From the NCBI GenBank assembly GCA_019671135.1, contig JAHRHY010000007.1, positions 2,108,001-2,172,000 on the forward strand: a DNA stretch of 64,000 nt. The letters are read 5' to 3'. Of the stretch, positions 15,918-25,867 are shown in pieces. Source of the stretch: Linnemannia hyalina (lineage: Eukaryota; Mortierellomycota; Mortierellomycetes; Mortierellales; Mortierellaceae). Position numbers and translations under genes: made by a program. How positions within the stretch are numbered: position 1 is the first letter of the stretch; each line of letters opens with the position of its first letter. The notes under the pieces were generated by a model. It made no database searches, was not told where the DNA came from, and saw only the letters and a program-made list of their open reading frames with translations.

Positions 15918-17657
15918 ATGTCGACCTTTGCTGCTTGGCACAGGCAAGTCTTCTTCGCCACCCCGACTTCATTATACGCAGTCGTCCAGTTCCTCGTCCT
16001 CCTCCAGCAAGAACCTCGTCCCAACGTCCAACACAGCAACCAGAACATCAACAACGCTGTTGTTACCCAGCCTGGAACTGCGTGCAACAGATCCGCTATC
16101 TGTTGCCCGTCCTCCAAGACACGCCAAGTCCCGCTCCCGTGCTCGTCAACCTGCCCTGCCTGCCTTCGACACCATGACCACCACCTCACCGGACAAGTCG
16201 GGGCTTGGCCGTCCGAACTTTCTAAGATCCCTGACCAAAATGCTGTGACCACCCACCCTGGACGAGATCTGAGGTACCTGGCCCAGCTTGCGAGTGTTTC
16301 CAGGGCCTTCTACGTCGCTGTGACACCTATCCTGTGGTCGCACTTGGACTGGACTACTACGCATGGGGAGAGAGTCGACAGACGGCTTGTGTCCTGGTTA
16401 GAGTGGTATCTCACGACGCATGCTGATATCAAAAATGGTGGCGTCAACTCGTCCGTGACTGAGTTCCGGACGGCCGCAGGAGGAGGGAGAGGAAGCTCTA
16501 TGCAGTGGATGGGGGCAGGAGGGCATGTGAATGTACTCCAGATGTCGCGATCAGTCTGGTCACTCCTTGACCGCAGTGCCTTTGAGGCGTTGGGCAAAGC
16601 TTTCCCCAATATCACTGTCCTGGAACTTCTTGAGGATTCTGTCGACCCGGACGAAATTGTTCAAAACGACCGCATGGAGGTGATCTTTGGTGCCATGAAC
16701 TCGCAAGCTCAGAACCAGTCTTGGGACGGAGATTCGTTGGCTGATCTGTTCATGGCAGGACTGAAACCCTCAAGTCGGATCCGGCTGGGCAGTGACCATA
16801 CAAATGACTTTTACCGTCCCCGACTGGAGGATCTTGCACTGTGTTTTCCTTTGCTTAAGAGTCTAGTTCTCCCCGAAGGTGGGTTGACCATGGGCGCGTG
16901 TAGCTCGTCAAAGGAGTCTCTGGGAGACAAACGGAAGAAGGGGGAGGTTGGTCAATTTCAGAAGCGAGTCAGAACAAACGAGTATCAAACAGCAACTGCT
17001 ACTCCTCGTCATCTTTCTGCTCCCCGAGTGTGGTCTTCTGCCCCTGCTGCTACTGGTCGAGGATGTGGACTTCGCCAACGGTCCTCGCTGTCCATGACTG
17101 CCTTTGCTGAGAAGATGAACTTGATGTTTCCAAACCATTCCGATGGCGACAGCCAGGTCCGGTTCGGACAGCTTCAGCATGTCAGCTGCTCCTTTGATCC
17201 GCAGAGTCTGGACAACCTGGACCGCATACTGAGCGACCTCTGTGTCTCGAGTCTCACCAAGGTTGAGGTACGCGTCCGGCCCATGACTTTGCTCTGGCTT
17301 GTCACGACGGTGGACGCGTCTCAGAACACCAACCACGGCGAGGGTGATGGAGCGGAGGGGGGTTCATACCTCATGTCCTGCATCCGCAAGGTACACCGCA
17401 CCCTCGGGGCAGACTGTCCCAAGAAGTTGGAGTCGATCTCCATTCCCAATCTGGACGCGTTGTACAGTTTCGGGGTTGACATGGACTCGGATGAAGGAAA
17501 CCTGGCCGCGGGTACCTGTCGAGCCGAGGACAAGGAAAGATCCTACGGGGACTTTGTAACAGAGGAGATACGTCATCGCCACTATGAAGATATCAAGGAC
17601 TCTCTTTACATCCAACCTGATCCTCTGGATATTCACCCCCAGTTCTTTTTCGTTTAG
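15918..17657 (+). CDS. F-box-like protein, intronless
   Basis: One open frame of 579 aa. Near residue 100 the segment WPSELSKI, followed by DLRYLAQLASVSRAF and then VTPILWSHL, reads as an F-box, the Skp1-binding motif of SCF ubiquitin ligases. The remainder (Leu-rich, with segments such as NITVLELLEDS and LLKSLVLPEGG) fits an irregular leucine-rich substrate-binding region. Kozak-like ATG 15918 is used; the GTG just before it is not a start. The first 330 nt are open in all three forward frames. The neighbouring frame from 15928 reads Ser-rich, so the true N-terminus, or a frameshift before the F-box, is uncertain. It is distinct in sequence from the F-box copies at 20.5 and 46 kb. No substrate can be inferred. 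Confidence 0.7.
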   Translation: MSTFAAWHRQVFFATPTSLYAVVQFLVLLQQEPRPNVQHSNQNINNAVVTQPGTACNRSAICCPSSKTRQVPLPCSSTCPACLRHHDHHLTGQVGAWPSELSKIPDQNAVTTHPGRDLRYLAQLASVSRAFYVAVTPILWSHLDWTTTHGERVDRRLVSWLEWYLTTHADIKNGGVNSSVTEFRTAAGGGRGSSMQWMGAGGHVNVLQMSRSVWSLLDRSAFEALGKAFPNITVLELLEDSVDPDEIVQNDRMEVIFGAMNSQAQNQSWDGDSLADLFMAGLKPSSRIRLGSDHTNDFYRPRLEDLALCFPLLKSLVLPEGGLTMGACSSSKESLGDKRKKGEVGQFQKRVRTNEYQTATATPRHLSAPRVWSSAPAATGRGCGLRQRSSLSMTAFAEKMNLMFPNHSDGDSQVRFGQLQHVSCSFDPQSLDNLDRILSDLCVSSLTKVEVRVRPMTLLWLVTTVDASQNTNHGEGDGAEGGSYLMSCIRKVHRTLGADCPKKLESISIPNLDALYSFGVDMDSDEGNLAAGTCRAEDKERSYGDFVTEEIRHRHYEDIKDSLYIQPDPLDIHPQFFFV

Positions 17658-18101
17658 ACCGCGTTCAGGCCGTCGCTTTGCTTTGTTGGTTCGAAAACTC
17701 TGTGGTCATCTTTTTTCATGATATTGGTCAACTGGGCGCTTTCAACTATGAACTCTTGTCAAGTACTTTATGTTTCGATCTTTCTTTATCATTACACTTT
17801 TCTTCATTGGGTGAGAAGAAATTGACTTTTTTTTTTCTTTCCCCTTTGTCGCACACGATCTATTAGCTAGTACTACTACATCACGATTTATTTGCTCATA
17901 AAGTTGATCCAAAAAAAATCGCGAGAGGAATGAGAGGTAGATTCGAACGACCTGCGAAGAAAGAAAGGGAAATGGGGTAGGGGGGGAGACAAGGAGCTCT
18001 CAAGCACAATTGGGCGAAGCAAAGGGGGGGGGGGGGGGGGGGGGGGGGGAGGACAAGTTTGAAAAAAGGGAAGAAAGACTACAACCAACACGGTGTCAGT
18101 T
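17658..18101. other. Intergenic region with G26 tract
   Basis: 444 bp between the converging F-box-like gene and the F-box fragment. It contains T-rich DNA, a probable 3' UTR, and a run of 26 G. No gene is supportable. Confidence 0.5.
18024..18049 (+). repeat. 26-base poly-G tract
   Basis: An uninterrupted run of 26 G on the + strand (poly-C on -), about 50 bp from the end of the F-box fragment open frame. Such runs are rare, can form stacked quadruplexes, and mark a possible assembly or duplication breakpoint. Confidence 0.9.
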
Positions 18102-18251
18102 TTATTGTTTACCATCCGTCCCATGTCGGGGTGTTGCTTGTACTCCTTTTTCAAACCTCGTGATCTCTTGGAAGTTTTGGCTGCGTCCCTTGTAGTCGAG
18201 GTACTGGGTGACCTGAGTGACCAGTTCTGGGATCACGAAGAAGCGAGCCAT
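18102..18251 (-). pseudogene. Truncated F-box gene fragment
   Basis: The ATG at 18251 opens a 49-aa frame that starts MARFFVIPELVTQVTQYLDY. It closely resembles the first 25 residues of the full F-box gene at 20496 (RFFDMPELVDHLTKYLDYPG). Homology stops abruptly after the DYKG segment near 18183, and the remainder of the short frame is unrelated. Only the start of the F-box is present and no LRR-like body follows on this strand. It is most simply a 5' fragment left by duplication and deletion beside the intact copy. Expression as a micro-protein cannot be excluded. Confidence 0.65.
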
Positions 18252-18524
18252 CGGGGGGACTTCATGGTTGTTGTTATTGAGGTTTGAATATAGGCGGATG
18301 CTTGTTGTTATTCGCACAGAAGTGAGTTGTCAAGAGGGGGAAAAAGGAGGGTCGCTTAGAGATCAGTACGCTGATAACTTTAGATGTGTAGGTGAAAGGT
18401 GATCATCCAATTGACGGCCCTGTCCTTGGCATGTGATTTTTTTTTGTTCATCCGTTAATGAAGTTGAAGAAACAGTTTATGATATGAAAACAAAAAACAA
18501 AAAAAAAATGGCACATAATATCGT

Positions 18525-18530
18525 TTTATT
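18525..18530 (-). terminator. AATAAA on minus strand containing the F-box stop codon
   Basis: The minus-strand hexamer AATAAA overlaps the TAA stop of the F-box gene (18528-18526), the same arrangement as in ATG17. Confidence 0.5.
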
Positions 18531-20496
18531 CATAAGGAAAAAGTTGTAATCGCCCTTCAGCTCTCTTTCTTTTCCACCATGGGAATGGTACTGGGAGCCT
18601 CTCATCATCATCATCACGAAAGAACTGCCCTCTCTCCAACGATGGCCAATGCTGTTCCATCCAGATCACCTCATTCATCCCAATCGTCGCCCTGGCCTCC
18701 TCAGTCGTCGCAGAGATCGATCCGCTCAATGATTCTAGCTTGGTGAGGCCGCCCAACAGCTGTAGGTACCCCGGTCGTCCTGCCTCGTTGTTCCAGAGTC
18801 CGAAAAGTCCCGGAAAGGTAGTGTCCTGGACAGAGATTCCACGACCTTTCTCGGCTGGATCGTAAAAGAGCGCTTTTAGATCGAGCGATCGTAGCTCCGT
18901 CAACGCGCCTATTTGTCGGTAGAAGGATCCTAATGACCGAAACTGTGCTGTCTCTGCCCGCGAGAGTCTCGTTGGTGCTGGCCGATTGTAATAGGGCACT
19001 ACGCCGTCGGCAAGATGGTGTAGTGGTTCGTCAGGAATGGCAATCCATAGGTCTAACCTCTGCAACCTGGTACATCCCCACGAGAACTCGATGGCGTCTT
19101 CCAGATGAAGGCAGAGTTGTCGTTGGTCGCTTCCAGTCTTCCACGCAATCAGTAAATCCTCTAGTGCCTCACAGTCAATCAAGATCGTCTGGATCGCCTT
19201 GCTATCGATGTTTCGACAGCCACTCAGCGAGAGTGTCCGTAAGGTACTCGAGTGTTGTCGGAAGATGTATCCTACCTCAGCACCGCTGCCAAGGCCCTCG
19301 GAAGTAAACAACGGAAGGTGGTTGCAGTTGAATCGGGTGACTTGTTGAGGGGGCAAGGCTTTCAGGATCAATAACAACAGCTCTCCGGTCACTTCAGCCC
19401 CCTCTCCGAATGCGTGGAAGGACAGATCGCACAATTTTGGGCAGTAACGAGCAATATCCTGCGCCAGGCGTTGAATATCAATGATTGCGGAAGGAATGGG
19501 GGATATTTCGAGGGTCATAAGATTCGGACAACGTCGGAATACCGATCGGATATCCTCCTCCATGGTCTCCCCAGCCAAGGCTCCGAGCGACAATGTCTTC
19601 AAATCCAGCATGGGTTCCTGACGCCGTGGTGTCGTCATCTTCAGTCCGCACTCCTCATCGCTCTTTTCCCATGACTGCAAGTCTCCTGGTGGGAGTTGCA
19701 CAAACTCGTCCGTAAACACGTCAATGTCCTCTTCGTATAGATCGTCAGTCCTCACGGTCCAATTTCGAAGAGTTGGCGGACAGGCGAAAAACAAGTCGAC
19801 CCCAATGCGAGACGTCCACGGTCCAGCCCACTCGTCCCATTGAAAAAAGAACACAGAGAGGTTCTGCAGTTTCTGTAGTCCCGAAATCGTCCGTGTCAAC
19901 AGACCAGCGTCCCGATCGTCCTTAATAATGAATCCGTGCAGCTTAACATCCAGCAAGTGAGGGTTCGATTCAATGAGCCAGCAGAGTTGGGTGATAGTCG
20001 CCTTGGGATCCCGATAGCTGGGCAGGTAGTACGGGCACCCCTCAAACTCGCCCTGCTCGCCAAAGAAAAAACTCAGCTTGGTCAATAGCGTCATCGGCGG
20101 GATAGGCACCACTTTACAGAGATGAGGATCCCGCGGAGAAAGCCAAACAGGTCGTGAAAGCGAAGGCTGGCGACTAACTGTGGAGGCGATGGATTGTTGC
20201 GTGGCAAGGAGGTCGAGGAAAGCGGTGACGCAGCTGGTGTAGTAGACGATGCCGTGGCGCCAGATAGTCAGTTCTCGGACACGATGGACGTTCTTGGCAA
20301 ATGATTGCATCGAGTCCGTGGTGCGGTCATAGAAGAACCTCCCGGGCTGTACTCGGCGGTATTGAGCGGGCATGCATAGGTCGTGCATTCGTCGACTTGT
20401 GAGCATCAGCTTGTAGATTCCTGGGTAGTCGAGGTATTTGGTCAGATGATCGACCAGCTCGGGCATGTCGAAGAAACGCGTTGTTGCGGGCTCCAT
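18526..20496 (-). CDS. F-box/LRR-like protein, intronless, full length
   Basis: Single frame of 656 aa from the ATG at 20496. Residues 5-45 (FFDMPELVDHLTKYL, then LMLTSRRMHDLCMPA) form an F-box, the Skp1-docking element of SCF E3 ligases. The rest consists of irregular Leu-rich segments such as MLDLKTLSLGALAG and LRTLSLSGCRNIDSKAIQTIL, as expected of an LRR-like substrate receptor. Family features shared with the copies at 44-49 kb include PYYNRPAP, ETAQFRSL and GYLQLLGGLTKL. The gene has no introns, in contrast with its intron-rich neighbours, which suits a recently expanding duplicated family. The substrate is unknown. It lies 194 bp downstream of the monooxygenase on the same strand. Confidence 0.85.
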   Translation of the reverse strand: MEPATTRFFDMPELVDHLTKYLDYPGIYKLMLTSRRMHDLCMPAQYRRVQPGRFFYDRTTDSMQSFAKNVHRVRELTIWRHGIVYYTSCVTAFLDLLATQQSIASTVSRQPSLSRPVWLSPRDPHLCKVVPIPPMTLLTKLSFFFGEQGEFEGCPYYLPSYRDPKATITQLCWLIESNPHLLDVKLHGFIIKDDRDAGLLTRTISGLQKLQNLSVFFFQWDEWAGPWTSRIGVDLFFACPPTLRNWTVRTDDLYEEDIDVFTDEFVQLPPGDLQSWEKSDEECGLKMTTPRRQEPMLDLKTLSLGALAGETMEEDIRSVFRRCPNLMTLEISPIPSAIIDIQRLAQDIARYCPKLCDLSFHAFGEGAEVTGELLLLILKALPPQQVTRFNCNHLPLFTSEGLGSGAEVGYIFRQHSSTLRTLSLSGCRNIDSKAIQTILIDCEALEDLLIAWKTGSDQRQLCLHLEDAIEFSWGCTRLQRLDLWIAIPDEPLHHLADGVVPYYNRPAPTRLSRAETAQFRSLGSFYRQIGALTELRSLDLKALFYDPAEKGRGISVQDTTFPGLFGLWNNEAGRPGYLQLLGGLTKLESLSGSISATTEEARATIGMNEVIWMEQHWPSLERGQFFRDDDDERLPVPFPWWKRKRAEGRLQLFPYE

Positions 20497-20690
20497 GACG
20501 GCTGGTGTTGTCGTTGTGAATGCCGTTGGGAGGTGTGAAGTATAAAGTTACAGACCATGGGAGTAGAACAAAAAAAAATAGGGAGTGGCTTGTCACTTAA
20601 TTTTTGGAAATTGTCAAGGTGGATGCTCAATGGGTATGGGGTTTATTACAGTTATGGGTTATGAAGAAGAAACGGAGAACAGGGTGAACG

Positions 20691-23185
20691 TCAAACAGGC
20701 ACCGCTTGTTGCTCCTCAGTGTATCTGCTGGAAGGTTTTTGAGGAAACGGTGGGAGGGATCCACGATCTGGAACACGAGGAAGGAACGCCACTTGAGGTC
20801 TACAGGCCAAAACGAAAATAAAAAAAAGAGACGGGTCAGATTATGTGAAGGTCCTAAGAGCGGCTGCCATTGTTAACAGATAGGGTCGCCACTAATTGTA
20901 CCTGTATTTTGAGTCCTTGACAGATAGGCTCTTTTGTACACTCTTCGGCAACAGATTGAGCGTGCCCTGTCGAAGTATGCGCTCCAAGAATGACTATAGG
21001 TATGACACAAGAGAAAAGAAATGGATATGTTTAGCTGATTGTCCCTGTGAACGGCACGATAGAGTTGTGGCTATGACGCTGCACTCTTCAGTCGACAGGC
21101 AGACCGCAATAAACAGGGCTCAAACGTACATGGCCATAGATGACTTTGGCGTTCCATTGACTGGCCTCGTACTGAGTCTTGACATGGTCGAAGCGTTGTT
21201 CCTGGTAGTCCTCGAAAGTCGCCTTGACGTCTTCGATCGAGGTTGTCTTCATGTCATATAGACAGTTGGCTAGGATTGCCGCATCTTGTAGTGCATTCAC
21301 ACACCCTTGTCCTGTGCTTGGGAGTAACTATAGTAGGTTACGTTCAATTCAGAAAAATAATCAGAGACACAAAGGAATGTGAGTTACGATAAAAAAGTGA
21401 GCGCGATGAGCAAATACTGCATCTCCAAAATTCAATCGGCAAGCTCGGAATTGCTCTCTTACCTTGTGGCATGCTTTAGATGTAAAGAAAGTAAATGTCC
21501 ACGAGATTGAACCAAGTGAGCGGGAATAATCAAAAATAGGGCACAAGAACACAAAACAAACCGAGGAAGAAGGGATTACTGTTAGTTTCAACCCATGTTA
21601 CGCTACACACCAGATGAGTTCCCCAAATGTTGTCGATCCAGCCCTTCGAATTTCTTACCATCGCCGATGAGCACCGTTCGGTCATGATGCCATGTCTGAT
21701 ACAGCATATCCTCCAGAAAAACACGAGAAACAGTCTCCTTGGGTGTGGCGTTGATGAGCTCTCCCAACGTGCCATAGGGCGTCTTGAAGTGAGCCACGCT
21801 CTTGATCATCGGCTCATTAGCTTCGGGACCCCATTCCGAATTCCTAAACTGCTCTTCCTCGGATTCCTTGGCGGTCAACTGAATGACCAGGCTCCAGCAA
21901 ACTCTATCGCAGGGCACCGAGATTGTACTCCACTGAGGACAAAAAAGGGATATGGTAAGTATGCGTGTATAATCGGAGGAATGTTGAACTAAGGTTAGCT
22001 TTCGGGGCGCGTACTCTACTAAATATACTTTCATGTTGCTTCCAATAAATTTGCTGCTGCTTCTGTTGAAAACGCTGTTTCTTACCGAATGAGGAGAGTT
22101 GTCAGATATAACGCACGAGGCATCCGAGTAAGCCTCCCTGAGCTGCGGGAACCTCACAGGATCGAGTCTGTCCGTTGTTCCCACCAGACAAAAGTAGCCC
22201 TTGTTCAGCGATCGTTTGTCACATTCAGGTAGGAGCTTTTCTTTCTCAAGTCTGCTGTATAGACTCTGCCGTACTCCACTGTATGCACCATCGGCTCCGA
22301 CCAAGATATCAGCAACATAGACGGACTTGTCCTGACACCGCACGGCGACAGCATCTTCGTCCTGAATCATGGCGACCACCTTTTTTGAGAGATGAATCTT
22401 TTCGGCTGGGATCTTTGCCAAGAGAAGATCGTAGAGTTCAGGGCGAGAAAACACTAGCCTTTCGTATCCAGTTCTATAAGGCAAGACAAAAACATAGAAA
22501 AAAGATACATTGGGTTTTTTTCGGTAAGCGTGAGAGACGAAGAGAGGAGGCGCTAGAAGGTGGTTGAAGACAATTAGACGACCGACGGCGGAAACAACTG
22601 TGAGAGGTGGGGTAAAACGAATCATGGATTTGAAACCGAGGGAGAAAATGGGAGAGTGGAACGTACTCGTCTTTCTCTTCTCTGCCTTTGAGGTGGCCGA
22701 TACTCTTGAGGTCATCGGAGAAGAACTTGAAGTCATTGATCGGTTTGGATACCCCCATGAGGCCCTCGAGCAAGTGCAGCTGCTCAAAGATGCCGAGCAC
22801 CCCGGGGGATAGTGCCATCACAGAACCTAGAATGACCATTTGAAGCAAAGGAGAAGTGAGAACGGGATGTGAATGATGAGCCAGTTGTGATTATACCGTT
22901 GCGAGAGTACAATGAGGCTGTGTGAAGGTGTTTGCCTGTGTCTGCGAACGATAACGACAAACTAATGATCATGCATGAACGACTGGATCACCTACCTAGC
23001 GGCTTGACCTCCTTGGCTCGCTCGAGGATCAGATATGAGATGTCTGCCTTCTCCAGGAGAAGAGCGAGCATCAGACCCCCCAGGCCACCACCTGAAATGA
23101 GAACATGGGGCACATCTCTGCGGCCACTTATAGGGTGTTCTGCGTCCTCAAGGTGGAAGGCGAACTCTTGGTCGTCCATCAGCAT
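20691..23185 (-). CDS. FAD-dependent monooxygenase (aromatic-ring hydroxylase type)
   Basis: Flavoprotein hydroxylase of the PHBH-like fold, which uses NAD(P)H and O2; the substrate is unknown. Exons in transcript order: 23185-22996, 22826-22667, 22473-22086, 21932-21659, 21473-21463, 21327-21130, 20993-20902, 20799-20691, giving 473 aa. GGGLGG (32-37) is the dinucleotide-binding motif. LVGADGAYSGVR is the DG motif. The GD motif GDACHKLLPSTGQG (from about 336) appears only if the 11-nt exon 21473-21463 is included. The last exon restores a C-terminal tail starting RPQVAFLPRVPDRG, which I recognise as common in fungal homologues of this group. No signal peptide or membrane anchor is apparent. 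ATG 23185 is the first in frame; another ATG follows two codons later. A GGAA microsatellite lies about 115 bp upstream. Confidence 0.88.
21463..21473 (-). other. 11-nt microexon of the monooxygenase
   Basis: The bases between a minus-strand AG (21475-21474) and GTAAG (21462-21458) encode the C-H-K of the flavin-binding GDACHK motif plus two bases of its Ala codon. Flanking exons end in GATG and begin with TTACTC. Only with these 11 nt do the phases match and the family motif become complete. Confidence 0.8.
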
Positions 23186-24505
23186 GGTGGAATGAAGATG
23201 TGTGTTTGCTCGAATGAGCAAAGAAACGAGGGGACAGACGAAAGAGTAGAAGAGGGGAGGGGGTTTAAGAGTTAAGGAAGGGTGAAGGAGGGAAGGGTAA
23301 GAAGGAAGGAAAGAAGGAAGGAAGGAAGGAAGGAAGGAAGGAAGTAGGTAGGATGAGTCTGATGGAGGGGAGTTGGGGAAGAGATGATGTTTATGTAATT
23401 AGGCTGTCGGGATGGGTCAAGTAGTGAGTGTCGAATGAGCAAGTGAATGAGAGAGTATTCTTTTTCTTAGAGTCTCTCTCTTCCTTGGAATCTTTTTCCT
23501 TGTTCTGAGCCCGTGCGAGAGAAGGGGAGGAAAAGAAGGAAATAATTCAAGACAGTTTGTAAAAGAACAAAAGAACGAATCGCTCGTTGAATACACTCAA
23601 GGCGAAGGAAGAAAACGCTCTCTCTCTCTCTTCCCTTCCCTTCCCTGTTGTCAATATTAAAAAAAAAAAACGAAAAAGGTGAAAAAGGGCTCAGTCTGCG
23701 GCAACAATAACAGGTTGTGAAGGAAGCACAAGAATTCAATTGCTCACCTAATTGTTCCGCCCCCATTCCTTTCTTTCCTAGGGCGGACCCAATGGTGCTC
23801 ATCAAATATCTTTCTTATTGCCGTCCCTCTAGAAGAGATCCTGCTATTTTTGTACGCCCTACACAAGATCTATATCTCAACGGTGGTTTAGACAAGTCGC
23901 AATGCAAAACCATGCCGTCTTTACCTATGCCCGTCCACCTAATTATTTTTCCTTTCCGCGCAAAATAATAATCGTCTTGTCAATTGGCCTTCCCTTTGCG
24001 CATTTGACTTTCATGATTGATCTTGCTGCTCAAATGAAACGCTGACAAAGGAAGGCGTAGCTTCCTCATAAGCGTGCTCAGAACGTTCAACGGCTCGCAA
24101 AAAAGTAGCCAACCAATCGATCATGGATTAAGGAAGCTGCTCACCAGAGAGAGTAATCGCAATTGAAAAGAAGGGTTTACGTCCTCTCAAAAGATTCGTA
24201 ATCGGATGAGGTGAACAGTAGGGGTACTAGCGCATCCGTATCGATCATTATCAAGAAAGGGGGTTTCGTGGTTTCGAAAGTGTGAAGGAGCTTTTTACTA
24301 AAGTACAATGGATTAAAAATGCTGCTGCAATGAAAGGAATGACAAGTGATGCAAAAAAGAGCGATGGGAGGTGATATGCCGAAGTAGATATGGTACAAAA
24401 GTGAATATGAGGGAGTGAAAACTAAAGAGTTGCGAAGGAGAGAAGAGAGTAGGGTATGAAGAAATTCGATCGGACGACAGACAGATATCGATCCAGGGTT
24501 GAGTT
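23186..24505. other. Intergenic region between monooxygenase and TMA16
   Basis: About 1.3 kb without a supportable gene. It contains the monooxygenase promoter side, a GGAA microsatellite (23301-23344), CT-rich and A-rich tracts (23612-23680) and the TMA16 3' flank. Open frames here lack domains or conserved character. Confidence 0.45.
23301..23344 (+). repeat. GGAA/GAAG tetranucleotide microsatellite
   Basis: About ten near-perfect GAAG/GGAA units, 115-160 bp upstream of the monooxygenase start codon (TTCC on the coding strand). Length variation could affect its promoter. Confidence 0.85.
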
Positions 24506-25386
24506 TTACTCCTGCATGGCAGAGCTCTCCTCAACCTTGGGGGCAGGGGCAGAGGGAGTCATCTTGGCGACATAGCTGGGGTCGTTCAGGCGGATCATCT
24601 TGATACGGTCGAGAGAGTTCAAATCGCCATCCCACTCGCGGAGTATAACAACGTTCTTAGGGCTCGAAAAGTCAGGGATTTCTACAAAGACGAGACAAGT
24701 ATTCATATCGTTAGTATGGCTATTCAAGTCCAAATAGTGTTGCTGCAGATCCTTCCATGGCTCCATGGACTCTCTCTCTCACTTGGTGAATTTTTGTCTT
24801 TTTGATCAGTGATTGACGCTTAATCTCATTACAGATCGAATTGAGCTGGGTTAAAGTAGCATTAAAGCGAATATCATCATTTGAAAAAGAAGAAAGGACC
24901 CATTGTGTGAGAGAGCAACATTCCGCCCAATGGAATGGAACACGGGCATATAACCAACCAACCAACCCTCTATTGCAAGAAACACAAAGTTGCAAACGTA
25001 CCGAATCCAGAGGCATACTCCCGACGCTCATTGGCAATAAAAGCGGCCAACATATCCTCGCGGGCTGCCTTTGGGCGGACCTTTCCTGGGCGGTGGAGAG
25101 CAACGAGGGAATTGTACTCCTCGTTGTAGCGGGCAAGGTACTCCTCGATCAGGGCATGTTGCTCCTCACGGGTCAGCGTCTTGACATCCTCGGGGACAGC
25201 GTGGCGGAACCAAAGAATACGCTCGGAGGTCGAGAAGGAGTTGTTGGTGCGGACCTTTTGACGGTGCTCGAGACGGTCCTTACGGAGGACGACACGCATA
25301 ACCTGCTGGGCCTTTCTGGAAGAGGGGTGAATCATGTCCTTGTTCTTGATGGCCTTCATCGTGTGGCGCTTGTTGTTGGACACCAT
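24506..25386 (-). CDS. TMA16: Translation machinery-associated protein 16
   Basis: Small conserved eukaryotic protein that associates with pre-60S ribosomes. Exons 25386-25002 and 24681-24506 give 186 aa, near the yeast length. The N-terminus is basic, and the HPSSRKAQQVMR segment after a Lys-rich start is characteristic. It continues with helical LWFRHAVPEDVKTLTREEQ. After the single 320-bp intron it continues with GFEIPDFSSPKNVVILREWD, the family's C-terminal block, and ends in an Ala/Pro/Glu tail. ATG 25386 gives MVSNNKRHTMK; no other upstream ATG fits. It is transcribed divergently from the sirtuin gene, sharing 481 bp. The call is by recognised sequence blocks. Confidence 0.88.
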
Positions 25387-25867
25387 TGTTGCTTGATTGT
25401 TCCTGTCTGTCCGAGTCGAGGGGGTGTAACTGTTGTTGTGGGGTGTTGACAAGGAGTCTTTCTTTTTTTTTTTTTTTCTGAGTATTGTTTTGTCCAAAAG
25501 AGGACGGCTCCGATGACGCAGAAGAAGCAACATATATCGCAGGGGATATCGTAGACACAGTCACGGGGACAAGTGGGAGTTGCAGCCCGTCTGGACAATG
25601 CTGGACGCGTTTCGAACCCAGAGTCGTTCATACCACAGCACTATTGGATGGGCAAGAAACAAAAAGAGCTCACTCCCTCCTTCTCTCCCATCATCACCCC
25701 CCTTTTGTTCGTCACTAGATCACTTTTGTGTCTTTCCTTTCCCTTTCGCTTCAAATCACATCAACACCTCCAAGACCCATCAAACCTCGCTATAACCTCT
25801 CCATTATTATCCACACAACTCTAATTAACTCACAGCCTCTCCTGCAACAAAGAAGGACCTACGAACA
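25387..25867. promoter_or_regulatory. Shared divergent promoter of TMA16 and sirtuin
   Basis: 481 bp separate the two divergent start codons. It includes a T15 tract (25461-25480) on the TMA16 side and pyrimidine-rich DNA (25680-25850) on the sirtuin side. I see no canonical TATA box. Coregulation is only inferred from orientation. Confidence 0.5.

Noticed and set aside
17930..17952. Possible tRNA T-arm (GTTCGAATC on the minus strand)
   Set aside because: The T-stem has a mismatch and no acceptor, D or anticodon arms fit around it.
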